From Actinomycetota bacterium (GTDB lineage Bacteria; Zhuqueibacterota; Zhuqueibacteria; Residuimicrobiales; Krinioviventaceae), in assembly GCA_011682565.1 (NCBI GenBank), contig JAACEJ010000016.1, positions 1 through 15,324 of the forward strand: a stretch of DNA of 15,324 nucleotides, written 5' to 3'. Position 1 is the first letter of the stretch. Each line of letters starts with the position of its first letter. Below are positions 14,953 through 15,324 of the stretch, piece after piece. The position numbers were made by a program, and so were the translations under genes. A model generated the notes under the pieces. The model made no database searches. It had not been told where the DNA came from and saw only the letters and a list, made by a program, of their open reading frames with translations.

Positions 14953-15324
14953 TTCGAATCGCGAAAGATCCAAAGGCAATTCCACTTAACCCAATTGCTA
15001 TTTTTTTATTAAAGATGTAACAGGAGTTTTTTCAACCGAGGCAACAGCATCATTGAAGAATAAACAAGTTTGTCAAAAACCCTCTCCCCAAGACTTGCTT
15101 CAATCAATGCGCCCAATACTCAAGTTGATATCCTCTGAACCCAATGGCAGCAGTAGTCATAAAGCCCCAAAACCAGAGCCATTGATGAAAGTTTTACCTG
15201 TTTCTTGCAGAGGTTGCAAAGATGACAAGGAATATCCCCAGCCCTCACCCATACCACCCAAATACTTATTTCTTATTTCGCTCTGTCTTTTTCATCTGCA
15301 CAACTCGATACGAAGCGATTTACA

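Larger units (their letters stand above)
14519..15324. other. Intergenic region without a convincing gene
   Basis: About 800 AT-rich bases upstream of the operon. The left part holds the ribosome binding site, candidate promoter and small repeats listed separately. The right part (about 14990-15324) contains no ORF that looks like a real protein, although the plus frame starting at 14990 stays open to the window edge. A 16-codon open stretch entering from the right on the minus strand ends at a TAA at 15275-15273; it could be the tail of an upstream gene but is too short to call. No tRNA, rRNA, CRISPR array or insertion sequence ends were seen. Confidence 0.6.

Overview
The window is almost entirely one bacterial biosynthetic operon: a modular hybrid polyketide synthase / nonribosomal peptide synthetase (PKS-NRPS) assembly line for a lipopeptide-polyketide. 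All of it is on the minus strand. The DNA has a mid-40s GC feel (estimated by eye), Shine-Dalgarno-like sites and cis-AT modules led by a fatty-acyl-AMP ligase (FAAL). This layout is familiar from cyanobacteria, myxobacteria and several uncultured phyla, but the phylum cannot be fixed from this sequence.

Layout, in transcription order (right to left). (1) 15324-14519 is about 800 bases with no convincing gene. It holds a candidate promoter/operator close to the first gene and several small dyads and repeats. (2) 14518-5237 is a 3093-residue protein: FAAL-ACP-KS-AT-(DH-like)-ACP-C-A-PCP. (3) 5237-573 is a 1554-residue protein: KS-AT-KR-carrier. It starts at a GTG that shares one base with the previous stop codon. 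(4) 551-1 is the first 183 complete codons of a further NRPS. It opens with a condensation domain and is cut by the window edge just inside its HHxxxD motif.

Predicted logic (inference): the FAAL activates a free fatty acid and loads it on ACP1. KS1/AT1 adds one malonyl unit. No KR is present and the DH-like domain has lost its catalytic His, so the beta-keto group should survive. The C-A-PCP then adds an aromatic L-amino acid (Tyr favoured, Phe possible). The second protein adds another malonyl unit and its KR reduces it, which would turn the amino acid into a statine-like gamma-amino-beta-hydroxy acid. The third protein condenses this onto the next amino acid. Termination, tailoring, carrier activation and export genes are not in the window.

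The points most worth checking are the degenerate DH in a KR-less module, the predicted statine-like unit, the single in-frame amber stop between proteins 2 and 3, and a 17-base perfect dyad overlapping a candidate promoter.
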